This document shows, in pieces, positions 8,636 to 17,957 of a stretch of 64,000 nt of DNA (position 1 is its first letter; each line of letters begins with the position of its first letter). Both the position numbers and the translations under genes were made by a program. Source of the DNA: Caldilineaceae bacterium (GTDB lineage Bacteria; Chloroflexota; Anaerolineae; Caldilineales; Caldilineaceae); the NCBI GenBank assembly GCA_022827195.1, contig JAJDTL010000039.1, positions 1 through 64,000 of the forward strand, given 5' to 3'. Under the pieces are notes generated by a model, which had not been told where the DNA came from, did no database searches, and saw nothing but the letters and a program-made list of their open reading frames with translations.

Positions 8636-8782
8636 GTTTCAGTAACGGCTGGACCATGCGCCTTGGTATTCCAGCGATGTTCCGGCTAACAACGGGATGG
8701 TCGCGCCTCCTGGGGAGCGTTGCCCCACCGATGTCGTCACTGACATACCCCAGCGAAGGGGAAAGGAGTTCGGGAGTACCAC

Positions 8783-9052
8783 ATGAGCATACTCACGGAA
8801 GAAAAGTCAAAGATCATCGAGGAATACCGGATAAACGATCAGGACACGGGATCGCCGGAGGTGCAGGTCGCGCTGCTGACGACCCGCATCAACGCGCTTA
8901 CAGACCACCTGAAGACCCATAAGCACGATGAAGGGTCGCGAAGAGGTCTACTGAAGCTGGTAGGCCAGCGTCGCAGCCACCTGGCCTACCTGGCAAGAAA
9001 GGATGTAACGCGGTATCGCCAGTTGATTCAGAGGCTGGGACTGCGTCGATAA
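8783..9052 (+). CDS. rpsO: 30S ribosomal protein S15
   Basis: Binds 16S rRNA in the platform of the small ribosomal subunit. 89 residues, exactly the family length, with the hallmark [39 protein letters not shown] and [10 protein letters not shown] segments. The gene stands before pnp, the usual rpsO-pnp order, but with an unusually long 550-base gap. GGGAG lies 6 bases before the ATG. Confidence 0.98.
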   Translation: MSILTEEKSKIIEEYRINDQDTGSPEVQVALLTTRINALTDHLKTHKHDEGSRRGLLKLVGQRRSHLAYLARKDVTRYRQLIQRLGLRR

Positions 9053-9063
9053 CTGTAACGGCA

Positions 9064-9094
9064 AGGGCGGAACAGGTCTGTTTCCGCCCTTTTT
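9064..9094 (+). terminator. Intrinsic terminator after rpsO
   Basis: A GC-rich stem (AGGGCGGAA with TTTCCGCCCT, one bulge) is followed by five T, starting 11 bases after the rpsO stop codon. It should separate much of rpsO transcription from pnp. Confidence 0.8.
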
Positions 9095-9602
9095 CTTGGC
9101 GGCATTGCCATCCCATTCTTGTGGCAATGCCGCTGACATTCAAAATGGGCCTGAAATTGGGCTCCTAGAGCGCGCTCCAGGCCGCGCGCAGGAATCGGAA
9201 GATAAGCCCTGGCCGCGTCCTCACGGACGCAAGAGAACAACGCAAACAGATCCACGCCGCACGACCGCAGATGTACCGGCGCCCAGTGCACTGTACTCGG
9301 CAGAATCCTGCCGCCGAGGTCCGGCATTGGAGAATGGACCGAAGCCATTCACGAAAGACCGCCAGCGCGCGCAAGTGTGCGTTTCGGTCCTTTCTCCAGT
9401 TCCGCACCTCGAAACATTGCGCTGTAAGGCCGTTGGGCAGACGGACGGGGCAGTAGTCTACCCTTCCCGCCTACCCAACCATCCAGACGCCGGTGGCCGC
9501 GATGCCGATTGCAACGCCGGTTCCGGTATCTGCGCGGCGGCATCAACCATGCGCCCCGCACCGCAACGGTACGGCGCAAAGTTCATTTCGAGGTGAACAC
9601 AA
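9095..9602 (+). other. 508-base gap before pnp with a stem-loop; no gene recognised
   Basis: A frame on the plus strand is open here (9096-9596) but resembles no protein and has no SD. The region holds an inverted repeat, GGACCGAA at 9336-9343 with TTCGGTCC at 9383-9390. An inner hairpin lies between the arms and TTTCT follows, so it could be a terminator or part of a structured pnp leader. pnp leaders are known elsewhere as autoregulatory sites. No promoter was confidently seen. Confidence 0.35.
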
Positions 9603-11867
9603 ATGGAACAGCTCAGATTGTTTGAAGGCGCCCAGGTCTACTCTACGACGCTGGGCGACAAGGAAGTCAGCATCGAGACCGGCGTCCTCGCCCAGCAGGC
9701 AGGCGGCGCCGTAACCGTCCGCTGCGGAGATACAGTCATCCTGGCCACCGCCACGATGGACCGCGGCGTCCGGCCCGGCATCGGCTTCTTCCCACTGACG
9801 GTCGATTTCGAGGAAAAACTTTACGCCGCCGGCCGTATCCCCGGCAACCTCTTCCGCCGCGAAGGCCGGCCCAGCGAACAGGCGATCCTGCTCTGCCGCC
9901 TGGTAGACCGCCCTCTCCGCCCCCTCTTCCCCAAAGGAATGCGCAACGAAGTACAGATAATCCTGACCGCGCTCAGCTCGGACAGCGAGCATCTGATCGA
10001 CCCGCTCGCCATCATCGCCGCCTCAGCCGCGCTCTCAATCAGTGACATCCCCTGGAGCGGCCCGGTCGGCGCCGCCTCCGTCGCCCACGTCGACGGCGAG
10101 CTGGTCGTCAACCCAACCGCATCCGATATGGAGCTCAGCACGCTCGCCCTGCAGGTGGCCGGTACCTCAGACAACATTCTCATGGTCGAAGCCGGTGCCA
10201 GCGAACTGCCGGAAGAGATCATGCTCGACGGCCTGAAGCTGGCATACGAATCCATGCAGCCCGCCATTAGCACGATCGAACAGATGCAGGCCGAGCGTGG
10301 AAAGACGAAGTACACCGACTTTCCCGTCTTCGCCGCCGCGCCCGAAACGGTCGAAAGAGTGAACGAACTGGCCCGCGACAAAGTCCGGGCCGCAGTCGGA
10401 GAGGTGACCGACCGCGACGAGCGCAAAACCCGTCTGTCCGAAGTACGCGCCGAGACGCTCGAAGCCCTTGCCGGCGCGATCAGCGCCGACGAGGTAGACG
10501 CCGGCGACGTCGAAGATTCGCTCGACAGCCTCTATAAGGATGCCGTGCGGCGGCGAATCCTCGACGATAGCGTCCGCCCCGACGGGCGCGACCTGCAGAC
10601 CGTCCGCCCCATTCAGGTCCAGGTCGGCAACATTCCCCGCGTCCACGGCAGCGGCCTGTTCATGCGCGGCGAGACACACGTGCTCACGATCGCGACGCTG
10701 GGCACGCCCGGCGACGCACAACGCCTCTACACGCTGCAGCCGGAAGAAGAAAAACGGTATATCCATCACTACAACTTCCCCCCGTACTCGACCGGCGAAG
10801 CCTATCCCATGCGCGGGCCCAAACGCCGCGAGATCGGACACGGCGCACTGGCGGAACGTGCGCTCCAAGCAGTCATCCCCGAAGATTTCCCCTATACGCT
10901 GCGCTTGGTGAGCGAAGCTGTCAGCAGCAACGGCTCGACCAGCATGGGCTCCGTCTGCGGCAGTACCCTGGCCCTGATGGACGCCGGCGTCCCCATCGAC
11001 GCGCCGGTCGCCGGCATCGCCATGGGGCTCGTCCAGGACCAGGAGACCGGCGCCTACAAGGTGCTCTCCGACATTCAGGGCGTCGAAGACCACCTCGGAG
11101 ACATGGACTTCAAGGTAGCCGGCAGCGAACACGGCATCACCGCTCTGCAGATGGACCTGAAGATAAAGGGCCTCGACTTCGAAATCCTCCGCATCGCGCT
11201 CGAGCAGGCGCGGCAAGGACGGCTTCACATCATGGGCAAGATGCTCGAAGTCCTGCCCGAGGCCCGCGCGCAACTTAGCCCCCATGCCCCACGTATACTG
11301 ACAGTAAGCATAGATCCCGAAAAGATCGGCAAGATCATCGGGCCAGGAGGCAAGACCGTGCGTGCCCTGCAGGAACGGTACGAGGTCAAAATCGATATCG
11401 AGGAGGACGGGACGGTCTACGTATCCGGCCTCAACGGGCTGGCCGCCGAAGAGGCGCGCCGCGAAATCGAGTCTCTCACCGAAGAGGTCGAAGTCGGCAG
11501 AATCTACACCGGCCAGGTCGTGCGCGTCGAACCCTACGGCGCCTTCGTCAACCTGCTGCCCGGCGTTGACGGGCTCGTCCACATCAGCCAGCTGGCCGAC
11601 TACCGCGTCAATAACGTCGAGGAGATCGCCAACGTCGGCGACGAGCTGACGACCATGGTGATCGACATCGACCCCGCCGGCAAGATTCGGCTCAGCCGCC
11701 AGGCCGTTCTGGAAGGCTGGACTGCCGAAGAAGCGCGCGACCGCGACCGCGGCGGCCGTCGCGGCGGTGGTGGAGGTGGAGGTGGACGCGAGCGCGATCG
11801 AAACTTCCGCGGCGGCGGCCGCGAACGCGAGCGCAGCGGACGCAACGGTGGCCGCCCGCGCAGATAA
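9603..11867 (+). CDS. pnp: Polyribonucleotide nucleotidyltransferase (PNPase)
   Basis: Phosphorolytic 3'-5' exoribonuclease of RNA turnover. 754 residues: first RNase PH domain (about 1-220), helical linker, second catalytic RNase PH domain (about 310-540, with [21 protein letters not shown]), KH domain (about 550-610, [17 protein letters not shown]) and S1 domain (about 620-690, [20 protein letters not shown]). The last about 50 residues form an Arg/Gly-rich tail with RGG motifs and a run of nine Gly, probably an extra RNA-binding segment. It lies downstream of rpsO and upstream of lepB. Confidence 0.97.
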   Translation: MEQLRLFEGAQVYSTTLGDKEVSIETGVLAQQAGGAVTVRCGDTVILATATMDRGVRPGIGFFPLTVDFEEKLYAAGRIPGNLFRREGRPSEQAILLCRLVDRPLRPLFPKGMRNEVQIILTALSSDSEHLIDPLAIIAASAALSISDIPWSGPVGAASVAHVDGELVVNPTASDMELSTLALQVAGTSDNILMVEAGASELPEEIMLDGLKLAYESMQPAISTIEQMQAERGKTKYTDFPVFAAAPETVERVNELARDKVRAAVGEVTDRDERKTRLSEVRAETLEALAGAISADEVDAGDVEDSLDSLYKDAVRRRILDDSVRPDGRDLQTVRPIQVQVGNIPRVHGSGLFMRGETHVLTIATLGTPGDAQRLYTLQPEEEKRYIHHYNFPPYSTGEAYPMRGPKRREIGHGALAERALQAVIPEDFPYTLRLVSEAVSSNGSTSMGSVCGSTLALMDAGVPIDAPVAGIAMGLVQDQETGAYKVLSDIQGVEDHLGDMDFKVAGSEHGITALQMDLKIKGLDFEILRIALEQARQGRLHIMGKMLEVLPEARAQLSPHAPRILTVSIDPEKIGKIIGPGGKTVRALQERYEVKIDIEEDGTVYVSGLNGLAAEEARREIESLTEEVEVGRIYTGQVVRVEPYGAFVNLLPGVDGLVHISQLADYRVNNVEEIANVGDELTTMVIDIDPAGKIRLSRQAVLEGWTAEEARDRDRGGRRGGGGGGGGRERDRNFRGGGRERERSGRNGGRPRR

Positions 11868-11936
11868 CGCCTCTGAAGGGGAGCTTCCAAACTCCGCCTC
11901 GAACAGTTGCGTGATTGATTGCGAAAGCGAAAGGCA

Positions 11937-11972
11937 GGCCGGGAAGGCGCACCAACGGACGCCTTCCCGGCC
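11937..11972 (+). promoter_or_regulatory. Strong hairpin just upstream of lepB
   Basis: A perfect 13-base-pair stem (11937-11949 with 11960-11972) ends 8 bases before the lepB ATG and abuts its GGAAG ribosome site. No T-run follows, so it is not a standard terminator. It could block 3' decay of the pnp message or limit lepB translation. Function is inferred. Confidence 0.5.
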
Positions 11973-11980
11973 GGAAGAAC

Positions 11981-12697
11981 ATGACGGCGAGTCACAATCC
12001 AGGGAAACGGGACGGTCCACAGGAATCTGTCCGCCGGGATGAAGGGATTCGAGAAAAGCAGGAGGAACGCGAAAGTTCCCACCCGCAGCTCGCGCCTGTC
12101 AATGAAGGGCCTGCCCGTCCCTCGCCGGCCGCGGTGGTCCTCTCGACGCTCAAAGAGATCGCCCAGATCGTTCTGCCCGCCATCACCCTGGCGCTGATCA
12201 TTCACCTCTTTCTCGCCCAGGCGACCATCGTGTACGGTCAGAGTATGCAGCCCAATTTCCGGCCGATGGAACGGCTGGTCATGGAGAAGGTCACCTACTA
12301 CTTTCGCGGACCCCAGCACAATGAGATCGTCGTACTCGATATGCCCGATTCGAACGCCCTGATGATCAAACGAGTCGTCGGTCTTCCCGGCGATACTGTG
12401 GAAATCCGGCAGGGCCAGGTCTTCGTGAACGGGAGCGAGTTGGCGCCGCCACTCAACGTCGCGCCCAGCTGGCGCGTCGCGGTCGATGGGAACGAAGACA
12501 AAGCCCCCACCTGGAACGGCGACTCGCCCTCCTTCTTCGGCCCCGTCACGCTGGCCGATGACACCTTCTTCGTGCTGGGCGACAACCGCGACAACAGCAA
12601 TGACAGCCGCGCCTTCGGCCCGGCTCAGCGCGAGTTCATCAAGGGTCGCGTTTGGGTCCGCTACTGGCCTCTGACACGCTTCACCGTTTTCCACTAA
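11981..12697 (+). CDS. lepB: Signal peptidase I
   Basis: Membrane-bound serine protease that removes signal peptides after export. With ATG 11981 as start it has 238 residues. It begins with about 45 charged residues, then a single membrane helix (about 60-82), the catalytic Ser88 in YGQSMQPN, the Lys130 in LMIKRVVGLPGD and the conserved box GDNRDNSNDSR. The start is chosen because the frame upstream runs through the hairpin at 11937-11972, and GGAAG stands 4 bases before this ATG. Confidence 0.95.
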   Translation: MTASHNPGKRDGPQESVRRDEGIREKQEERESSHPQLAPVNEGPARPSPAAVVLSTLKEIAQIVLPAITLALIIHLFLAQATIVYGQSMQPNFRPMERLVMEKVTYYFRGPQHNEIVVLDMPDSNALMIKRVVGLPGDTVEIRQGQVFVNGSELAPPLNVAPSWRVAVDGNEDKAPTWNGDSPSFFGPVTLADDTFFVLGDNRDNSNDSRAFGPAQREFIKGRVWVRYWPLTRFTVFH

Positions 12698-12803
12698 CCC
12701 AAACTCTCGACACCCTGACCCAAAGAACCGGCGGAACTGTTTTGGAAACGGAACGTCCGGAGAACAGCCCCCTCTTTTATCTCGAATCTCTTTTCTAATC
12801 GCA

Positions 12804-14612
12804 ATGAGTTCCAGCCGCTGGAGTACAACGACAAAGATCGTAGTCGGCTCGATCCTCGGCATTGCGGCCGTGCTTCTCCTCTACGCCTTCCGCGTTATGA
12901 TCCAGCCGACCATCATCGCCCTTCTGCTGACATTCGTGCTCTATCAGCCGGTCAGCTGGGTCCAGCAGCGCACAGGCTGGAGCCGGGCAATGTCGATCGC
13001 CGCCATCTACCTGCTCCTGATCGTGGCGCTGATCATAACCCCGGTCATCTTCGTGCCGCGCGTCGTGACCTCGATCGAGGCCCTACTGGGCCTGCTTGAG
13101 ACGCTGGTATCCGACCTTCAGACCGCCGCGCCCGGCCCGCTCCTGCCCATCTTCGGCTTCAACCTGACCTTCAATAACGTCCTGCAGCAGCTGGGAACTG
13201 TCTTCCAAAACGTGCTGTCCCAGGCCGGGACCGGCGCACTGGAGCTTGCCGGCGCCTTCACGACCGGCGTGCTCACCACCATCTACGTCCTCGTGCTGGG
13301 CTTTTGGCTGCTGAAAGACATCATCAAACTGCAGCGCATGGTCATGAACGCGCTGCCCCAGGAGTACCGCGACGACGCCCAGCACCTGAGCCAGGAACTG
13401 GGTGAAATCTGGATGGCCTTCCTGCGCGGCCAGCTCGTTCTTGGGCTCGTGATCGGCTTTGCTACTTGGGTCGTCATGAGTATCGTCGGCCTGCCCAACG
13501 CGGCCGCGCTGGCCCTTCTCGCCGGGCTGCTCGAATTCCTGCCCACCGTCGGGCCCGGGATCAGCGGCACGATCGGTACCCTGGTCGCGCTCTTCCAAGG
13601 CTCGACCTGGCTGCCTATCGGCAAGATCCCCTTTGCCATCATCGTTATGATCTTCTACGTCATCATCACCCAGGTCGAGAGCGTCTACCTCATCCCCCGC
13701 CTGGTCGGGCGGCGCGTGCGCCTGCACCCCGCCGTCACCTTCACCGGCATCATCAGCGCCGCGCTGGTATTCGGCGTGCTCGGCGTGCTGCTCATCACCC
13801 CCACAATCGCCAGCGTGCGCGTCCTACTCATCTACATCTTCCGCAAACTGCGCGACCTCGAACCCTTCGAGTCATCGCAGCAGCAGAGCGACATTCAGAT
13901 CCCGGGCCTGATCGCCGGCCACTGGATCGAAGGCATCGTCTTCGATCTCGACGGCACTCTCACGCGTCTCGACTGGTCTCTGGCGAGCGAGCTCGCCAAA
14001 CGCTTCGACAGACTGGAGCGGATTTGGACCTTCGATCGACGCGAACAGTTTTTCCGCCGCCTCATGGCCTGGATGGAAGGACCGTCGGTTGCCATCGTAA
14101 GTCTGCTGACCTGGCTGCGGCTGCACGACGACGCCCGCCGGCTCATGCCGCGCCTGCACCGCGTCCGCGGCTTCCCCAAGAGCGAGCTGCAGGAGCTCCG
14201 CAACGGCGTGCCCGAGCTGCTGACCGAGCTGCGCCAGCAATACAAAGTTGCCATGCTAACCACCCGCTCGCGGCAGGAAGTCGATACCTTCTTCCAGCAC
14301 GCCGACCTCTCCGAAGAGCAGTTCGACGCCATCGCCACCCGCGATGACCTGCGCAAGCCCACGCCCAACAGTGAAGCGCTCCTCAACCTGCTCGAGAAGA
14401 TGGACCTGCCCGCCGACGCCTGTCTCGTTGTCGGCGACAACGAGCTGCACCTGCGCGTCGGCGAGGCCGTCGGCGCGGTCCAGGTCGGCCTCCTCTGCGG
14501 CATGGGCGCGACGCAAAACTTCGACAACGCCGACCTGATCCTCAGTTCCCCCTCGGAACTGTCGCCCTACCTCAATCGCCCCCAGGTGATGGCCAAGTTG
14601 TGGTCCTCGTAG
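12804..14612 (+). CDS. AI-2E family permease fused to a HAD phosphatase
   Basis: One uninterrupted frame of 602 residues with two parts. Residues 1-355 are an AI-2E transporter family protein: about eight hydrophobic segments with the conserved GLPNAAALALLAGLLEFLPTVGP and the later RLVGRRVRLHPAV. Residues about 375-602 are a HAD-superfamily hydrolase: nucleophile motif VFDLDGTLT (381-387), motif II MLTTRSR, then DLRKPTPNSEALL and the acidic VVGDNELHL, close to phosphoglycolate phosphatases. The permease substrate is unknown; the family includes quorum-signal exporters and Na+/H+ antiporters. The phosphatase would face the cytoplasm. This combination is unfamiliar to me. Confidence 0.88.
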   Translation: MSSSRWSTTTKIVVGSILGIAAVLLLYAFRVMIQPTIIALLLTFVLYQPVSWVQQRTGWSRAMSIAAIYLLLIVALIITPVIFVPRVVTSIEALLGLLETLVSDLQTAAPGPLLPIFGFNLTFNNVLQQLGTVFQNVLSQAGTGALELAGAFTTGVLTTIYVLVLGFWLLKDIIKLQRMVMNALPQEYRDDAQHLSQELGEIWMAFLRGQLVLGLVIGFATWVVMSIVGLPNAAALALLAGLLEFLPTVGPGISGTIGTLVALFQGSTWLPIGKIPFAIIVMIFYVIITQVESVYLIPRLVGRRVRLHPAVTFTGIISAALVFGVLGVLLITPTIASVRVLLIYIFRKLRDLEPFESSQQQSDIQIPGLIAGHWIEGIVFDLDGTLTRLDWSLASELAKRFDRLERIWTFDRREQFFRRLMAWMEGPSVAIVSLLTWLRLHDDARRLMPRLHRVRGFPKSELQELRNGVPELLTELRQQYKVAMLTTRSRQEVDTFFQHADLSEEQFDAIATRDDLRKPTPNSEALLNLLEKMDLPADACLVVGDNELHLRVGEAVGAVQVGLLCGMGATQNFDNADLILSSPSELSPYLNRPQVMAKLWSS

Positions 14613-14900
14613 CGTCCCCGCTGTAAGCCCCGGCCTCCCAAATGCAGGGGAATTTCCGAGCCGCGCCGACTCCAGGCGAATGAATCTCTTGCCAAATGGC
14701 CGTAAACGAAAAGGCGGCCCCTGGATTTCTCGCTTCCGTGGCCGGTAACGGCGAGGGCAAGACTTGCACGCGCAACGACGCGCCGCTGACAGTGCGTCAA
14801 TTCGGCGCGTCACCTGCTGGACTCGATTTTGGTTGGGCGGAGGCTGCCCTTGTCCGTTCAAGGGCCTGCTTGCCGGGGAGGAGCCCCTATTGCGACCAGC

Positions 14901-15338
14901 CTAACCCTCCCCAGAGCCGGTCTGGTTGGGATGCAGCGTCGTCCCCGGCCACGCCGTCGTCACCTCGCTCACGTCGATCGTGATGCCATCAGGGTCCTCG
15001 ACCTTGAACGCCGGCTGCTCAAGGTTCTCAGGGTCCAGCGGCGTCTTGCCGCCCAGGCCGTCCGAGAAGATCGTGTAGCCCATGTCGCGCAGCCGCCGCG
15101 CCGCCTCCGCCACGTCCGGCACACCGACACCGATGTGCAGATAGTCGAGCATGCCCGACACGTGCTCAGGACGGTCGTCGCCCTGGTGCTGGAAGACCGC
15201 AAAGTTGTGATAGCCGTCCGAAAGGTCGTAACGGACGCCCCTTTCCCCGACCACCTTCAAGCCCAGCCCGTCGCGCCAGAAACGGATCGACTTCGACAGA
15301 TCGGACGCCCTTACGCCCACGTGGATCAGAACACTCAT
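14901..15338 (-). CDS. VOC family protein (glyoxalase/bleomycin-resistance fold)
   Basis: 145 residues forming a two-module VOC fold: N-terminal module MSVLIHVGVRASDLSKSIRFWRDGLGLKVV, C-terminal module YLHIGVGVPDVAEAARRLRDMG and the metal-side Glu-like end of DPDGITIDV. These proteins are often metal-dependent isomerases, dioxygenases or lyases. The substrate cannot be read from the sequence. A GGAGAGAGAGGA ribosome site stands directly before ATG 15338, so the upstream in-frame ATG at 15362 is not used. The 288 bases between the previous gene and this one (14613-14900) hold nothing recognisable. Confidence 0.8.
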   Translation of the reverse strand: MSVLIHVGVRASDLSKSIRFWRDGLGLKVVGERGVRYDLSDGYHNFAVFQHQGDDRPEHVSGMLDYLHIGVGVPDVAEAARRLRDMGYTIFSDGLGGKTPLDPENLEQPAFKVEDPDGITIDVSEVTTAWPGTTLHPNQTGSGEG

Positions 15339-15621
15339 TCCTCTCTCTCCTCTTGATAGCATCCCTCATTCGCCGATTGTCGCCGCCTGCGCCGCAGCCT
15401 TCTGGCAGACGCCGTTCTGATTGCTTTCGACACATTGTACACGAAAGCGGAATTTGCCTGAATTGCCGCTCAAGCTTCAAGGCAGTTCACGCCTGCGGGA
15501 GTAGCGTACCGTTCTCCTTTGGAATATACTATTGGAATATACTGTGCCAAGGATTTCGCCAATTGCGCGCGAATTCACCGCCTGTCCGCAATTTATGAGC
15601 GCACGATATCAGGAGGAGCAG

Positions 15622-16575
15622 GTGACTGACATAACCCCAACGCGGGCATTTCAGGTTGACAGCAGCGCCTCGACTGCGGCGCTGAGCCCACAAGAGATAT
15701 CCAAGTTCAAACAGGACGGCTACCTGATCGTCCGCGATATGCTGCCCCACGTTGCGCTGCAGCCGCTGATCGGCGAGCTGGAGCAAAAGGTGGACAACGC
15801 CATCCACGAGGCAGTACGTCAAGGCCAGCTCGACGCCGCCGACACCTTCGACGCCGCGCCCTTCGCCAACCGGCTGGCGCTGGCCTCCGACGCCTGCAAG
15901 GACAAGCGATGGCTGTGGCGGACCTTCTTCTCACGCGGCAAGCCGATCTCCGCCGGCATGTTCGCCCTGCGCACGACGCCGGAGCTGCTCGACGCCACCG
16001 AAGCACTCATCGGCCCCGAAATCCTCGCCCACCCCCAGTTCGCCCTGCGCCCCAAGATGCCCGACCTCGACCTGTTGGACATCCCCTGGCACCAAGACCT
16101 CGCCTACCTCATCCCGGCCGAAGCGGGCGAGACCCTTGTCGTCAATTTCTGGATCCCGCTCGTCCCAGCAACCGCCCAAAACGGCTGCATGCAGGTCATC
16201 CCCGGCTCCCACCTCGAAGGGCTGCTCGAACACGACATCCTGATCAAAACGGAAGGCCACAGAGGGGCGAAGGGCATCCCCGACGCGGCCCTTCCCGCAG
16301 GCGATTTCGTGACCTGTGAGGTCAATGCCGGCGACGTTCTTCTGACCATGGAGCGCATGGTCCACCGCTCGATCCCCAACCGCTCGAACACCGTCCGCTG
16401 GAGCGTCGATACCCGCTACAGCCGCATCGGTCTGCCCACCGGCCGTTCCCGTGTGCCCGGCTTTGTCGCCCGCAGCCGCAAAGATCCGCAAAAGGTCGCA
16501 CGCTCGCATCACGACTGGCTACAAAACCTCGCCGACGCCGGCCTCGACCGCTGGGGCCAGGCCCTGCCCAACTGA
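15622..16575 (+). CDS. Phytanoyl-CoA dioxygenase (PhyH) family protein
   Basis: Fe(II)/2-oxoglutarate-dependent hydroxylase, 317 residues. The metal triad is visible as the HQD of IPWHQDLAYL and the distal His in MVHRSIPNRS, with a downstream Arg for 2-oxoglutarate. Further family landmarks are GCMQVIPGSHLEG and NAGDVLLT. GTG 15622 is chosen because AGGAGG lies 5 bases before it; the frame is open further upstream but without a ribosome site. The next gene, an isomerase-like protein, begins 19 bases downstream, so the two form an operon. The substrate is unknown. Confidence 0.88.
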   Translation: MTDITPTRAFQVDSSASTAALSPQEISKFKQDGYLIVRDMLPHVALQPLIGELEQKVDNAIHEAVRQGQLDAADTFDAAPFANRLALASDACKDKRWLWRTFFSRGKPISAGMFALRTTPELLDATEALIGPEILAHPQFALRPKMPDLDLLDIPWHQDLAYLIPAEAGETLVVNFWIPLVPATAQNGCMQVIPGSHLEGLLEHDILIKTEGHRGAKGIPDAALPAGDFVTCEVNAGDVLLTMERMVHRSIPNRSNTVRWSVDTRYSRIGLPTGRSRVPGFVARSRKDPQKVARSHHDWLQNLADAGLDRWGQALPN

Positions 16576-16594
16576 GACACGGAGAGACGCACAG

Positions 16595-17518
16595 ATGACC
16601 GAGCATCGCTTCAAAATCGGAATGTACCTGCCCGAGCTGGCAATGCCCTTCGATCAGTCGCTGGCCAAGGCCAAAGAGATCGGCGTCGAGGGCGTATGGT
16701 TCAACACGCTCGGCGCCGACGCGATCCCGATGCGCGATATGGATGACGCAGCCGTCGACCAGATTGGGGAGAAGGTGGCCGCCCACGGGCTCGAGATATT
16801 CGTCATCAACATCGGCAACCCCTTCAAGATGATCCACCTGACCGACCTCGACCTGGAAACAATGGAGGACCACCCCGACTTTCGCCAGGAGATGGACGAC
16901 CTTGTCCGCTCGATGCAGATGGCCGCCCGGCTGGGGATCGGCGCCGTCAACGCCTTCAGCTTTGCCTGGCCGGGAGAGTACAGCGCCGCCAAACCGACCT
17001 GGCCGATGCGCTGGCTGACGCGCGGCGGCTTCATCGCCGACGCCGAAATGGCCAAACTCGTGCGCGCCTTTTCGCTGGCGCTGGACCAGGCCGAGAAATA
17101 CAACGTCGACCTCGCGCTCTCGATGATGCCCTGGAACTACACCAACACGACCGCCAACTTCCGCCGCCTCGCCGAGGCCCTGAACTCGCCCCGCCTCAAA
17201 GTGATGTGGGGCCCTTCAGACAACCTCAACTGCGGCGAGGCCGACGTTGCCTCGGCCGGTTTCCTCAACATCCACCCCTATCTGCACGGACTCCACATCA
17301 AGGATTTGCGCGTCAACAACGGCCTCCAGCTCGACTTCGACTACTGCCCGCTCGGCGAAGGCGACGTCGACTACCCCGCGATCCTGCGCGGCCTGCGCAA
17401 CCGCCGCAGCGACGCGATCCTGTCGGTCGCAACCCATTTTCTGCCTGCTAGCGGCTCGCGGGAAGAGGCAATGCGCATCAACGTCGCCAACCTGAAGCGC
17501 ATGATCGACAACCTCTGA
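16595..17518 (+). CDS. Sugar phosphate isomerase/epimerase-like TIM-barrel protein
   Basis: 307 residues of the xylose isomerase-like / AP endonuclease family 2 barrel: N-terminal FKIGMYLPELAMPFDQSLAKAKEIGVEGVWFN, a central LALSMMPWNYTNT, LKVMWGPSDNLNCGE and HPYLHGLHIKDLRVN with candidate metal His/Glu residues, and the C-terminal GEGDVDYPAILRGLR. Such enzymes isomerise or epimerise sugars or keto-acids, or dehydrate cyclitol derivatives. It is cotranscribed with the PhyH-like gene upstream. No particular sugar can be named. Confidence 0.8.
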   Translation: MTEHRFKIGMYLPELAMPFDQSLAKAKEIGVEGVWFNTLGADAIPMRDMDDAAVDQIGEKVAAHGLEIFVINIGNPFKMIHLTDLDLETMEDHPDFRQEMDDLVRSMQMAARLGIGAVNAFSFAWPGEYSAAKPTWPMRWLTRGGFIADAEMAKLVRAFSLALDQAEKYNVDLALSMMPWNYTNTTANFRRLAEALNSPRLKVMWGPSDNLNCGEADVASAGFLNIHPYLHGLHIKDLRVNNGLQLDFDYCPLGEGDVDYPAILRGLRNRRSDAILSVATHFLPASGSREEAMRINVANLKRMIDNL

Positions 17519-17534
17519 TTCCGCGTCGCAACCA

Positions 17535-17577
17535 AAGACCGGCGTACGGTTGACTCGAGCTTACACAGGCCGGTTTT
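17535..17577 (+). terminator. Possible terminator after the isomerase gene
   Basis: AAGACCGGC at 17535-17543 pairs with GCCGGTTTT at 17569-17577 (one G-U pair) around a 25-base loop, ending in TTTT. The long loop makes this moderate evidence. Confidence 0.4.
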
Positions 17578-17585
17578 CGCACTGT

Positions 17586-17613
17586 TTGAAGACGCCTGCA
17601 GCTATGGTATAGT
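17586..17613 (+). promoter_or_regulatory. Promoter for the MalE-type binding protein gene
   Basis: TTGAAG at 17586-17591 and TATAGT at 17608-17613 are 16 bases apart, and TGG before the -10 makes it an extended -10 element. The gene starts about 340 bases further on. The rest of the 439-base gap 17519-17957 shows no gene or clear structure apart from the preceding hairpin. Confidence 0.5.
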
Positions 17614-17957
17614 ATCGCCGAAAACCGCCGCAGCAGCGCCTGGCTCAGCGCCCGTCAAACCCTTGGCAACTCCCTTAACGGCCGCGCATCAGGCGGCGTG
17701 CGAAGAACATTGAATGTTTGTCGGCGCGTGACCCTCTTGCGCTCCCAGAGATCGGTCGCTGCGCAAGCAGACAAGACCCGTAAACCGGCTGCGTAGGTCG
17801 CATCAGATTGCCATGCCACCGCAGTCCCGTCGGGGCGCTGCGAAGAAAACCACATCCAGGGAAATGCGCTGGTCCACGAACCGCATTCTGACAACGCCAA
17901 CCTTTCATTCTCATCCGACAATCGGAACCATTCATCTCACCAGGAGGAAGAAGTGCT

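Noticed and set aside
9096..9596. 166-codon open frame between rpsO and pnp
   Set aside because: No ribosome site and no recognisable protein features; it runs through an inverted repeat. Treated as non-coding.
10167..12020. Long open frame on the minus strand opposite pnp
   Set aside because: It is a mirror of a GC-rich, strongly biased plus-strand gene; the protein is low-complexity and resembles nothing, while pnp on the other strand is unmistakable.
14800..14860. Possible tRNA T-arm (ATCGAGTCC on the minus strand)
   Set aside because: No acceptor, D or anticodon arms can be paired around it, so it is not a tRNA gene.
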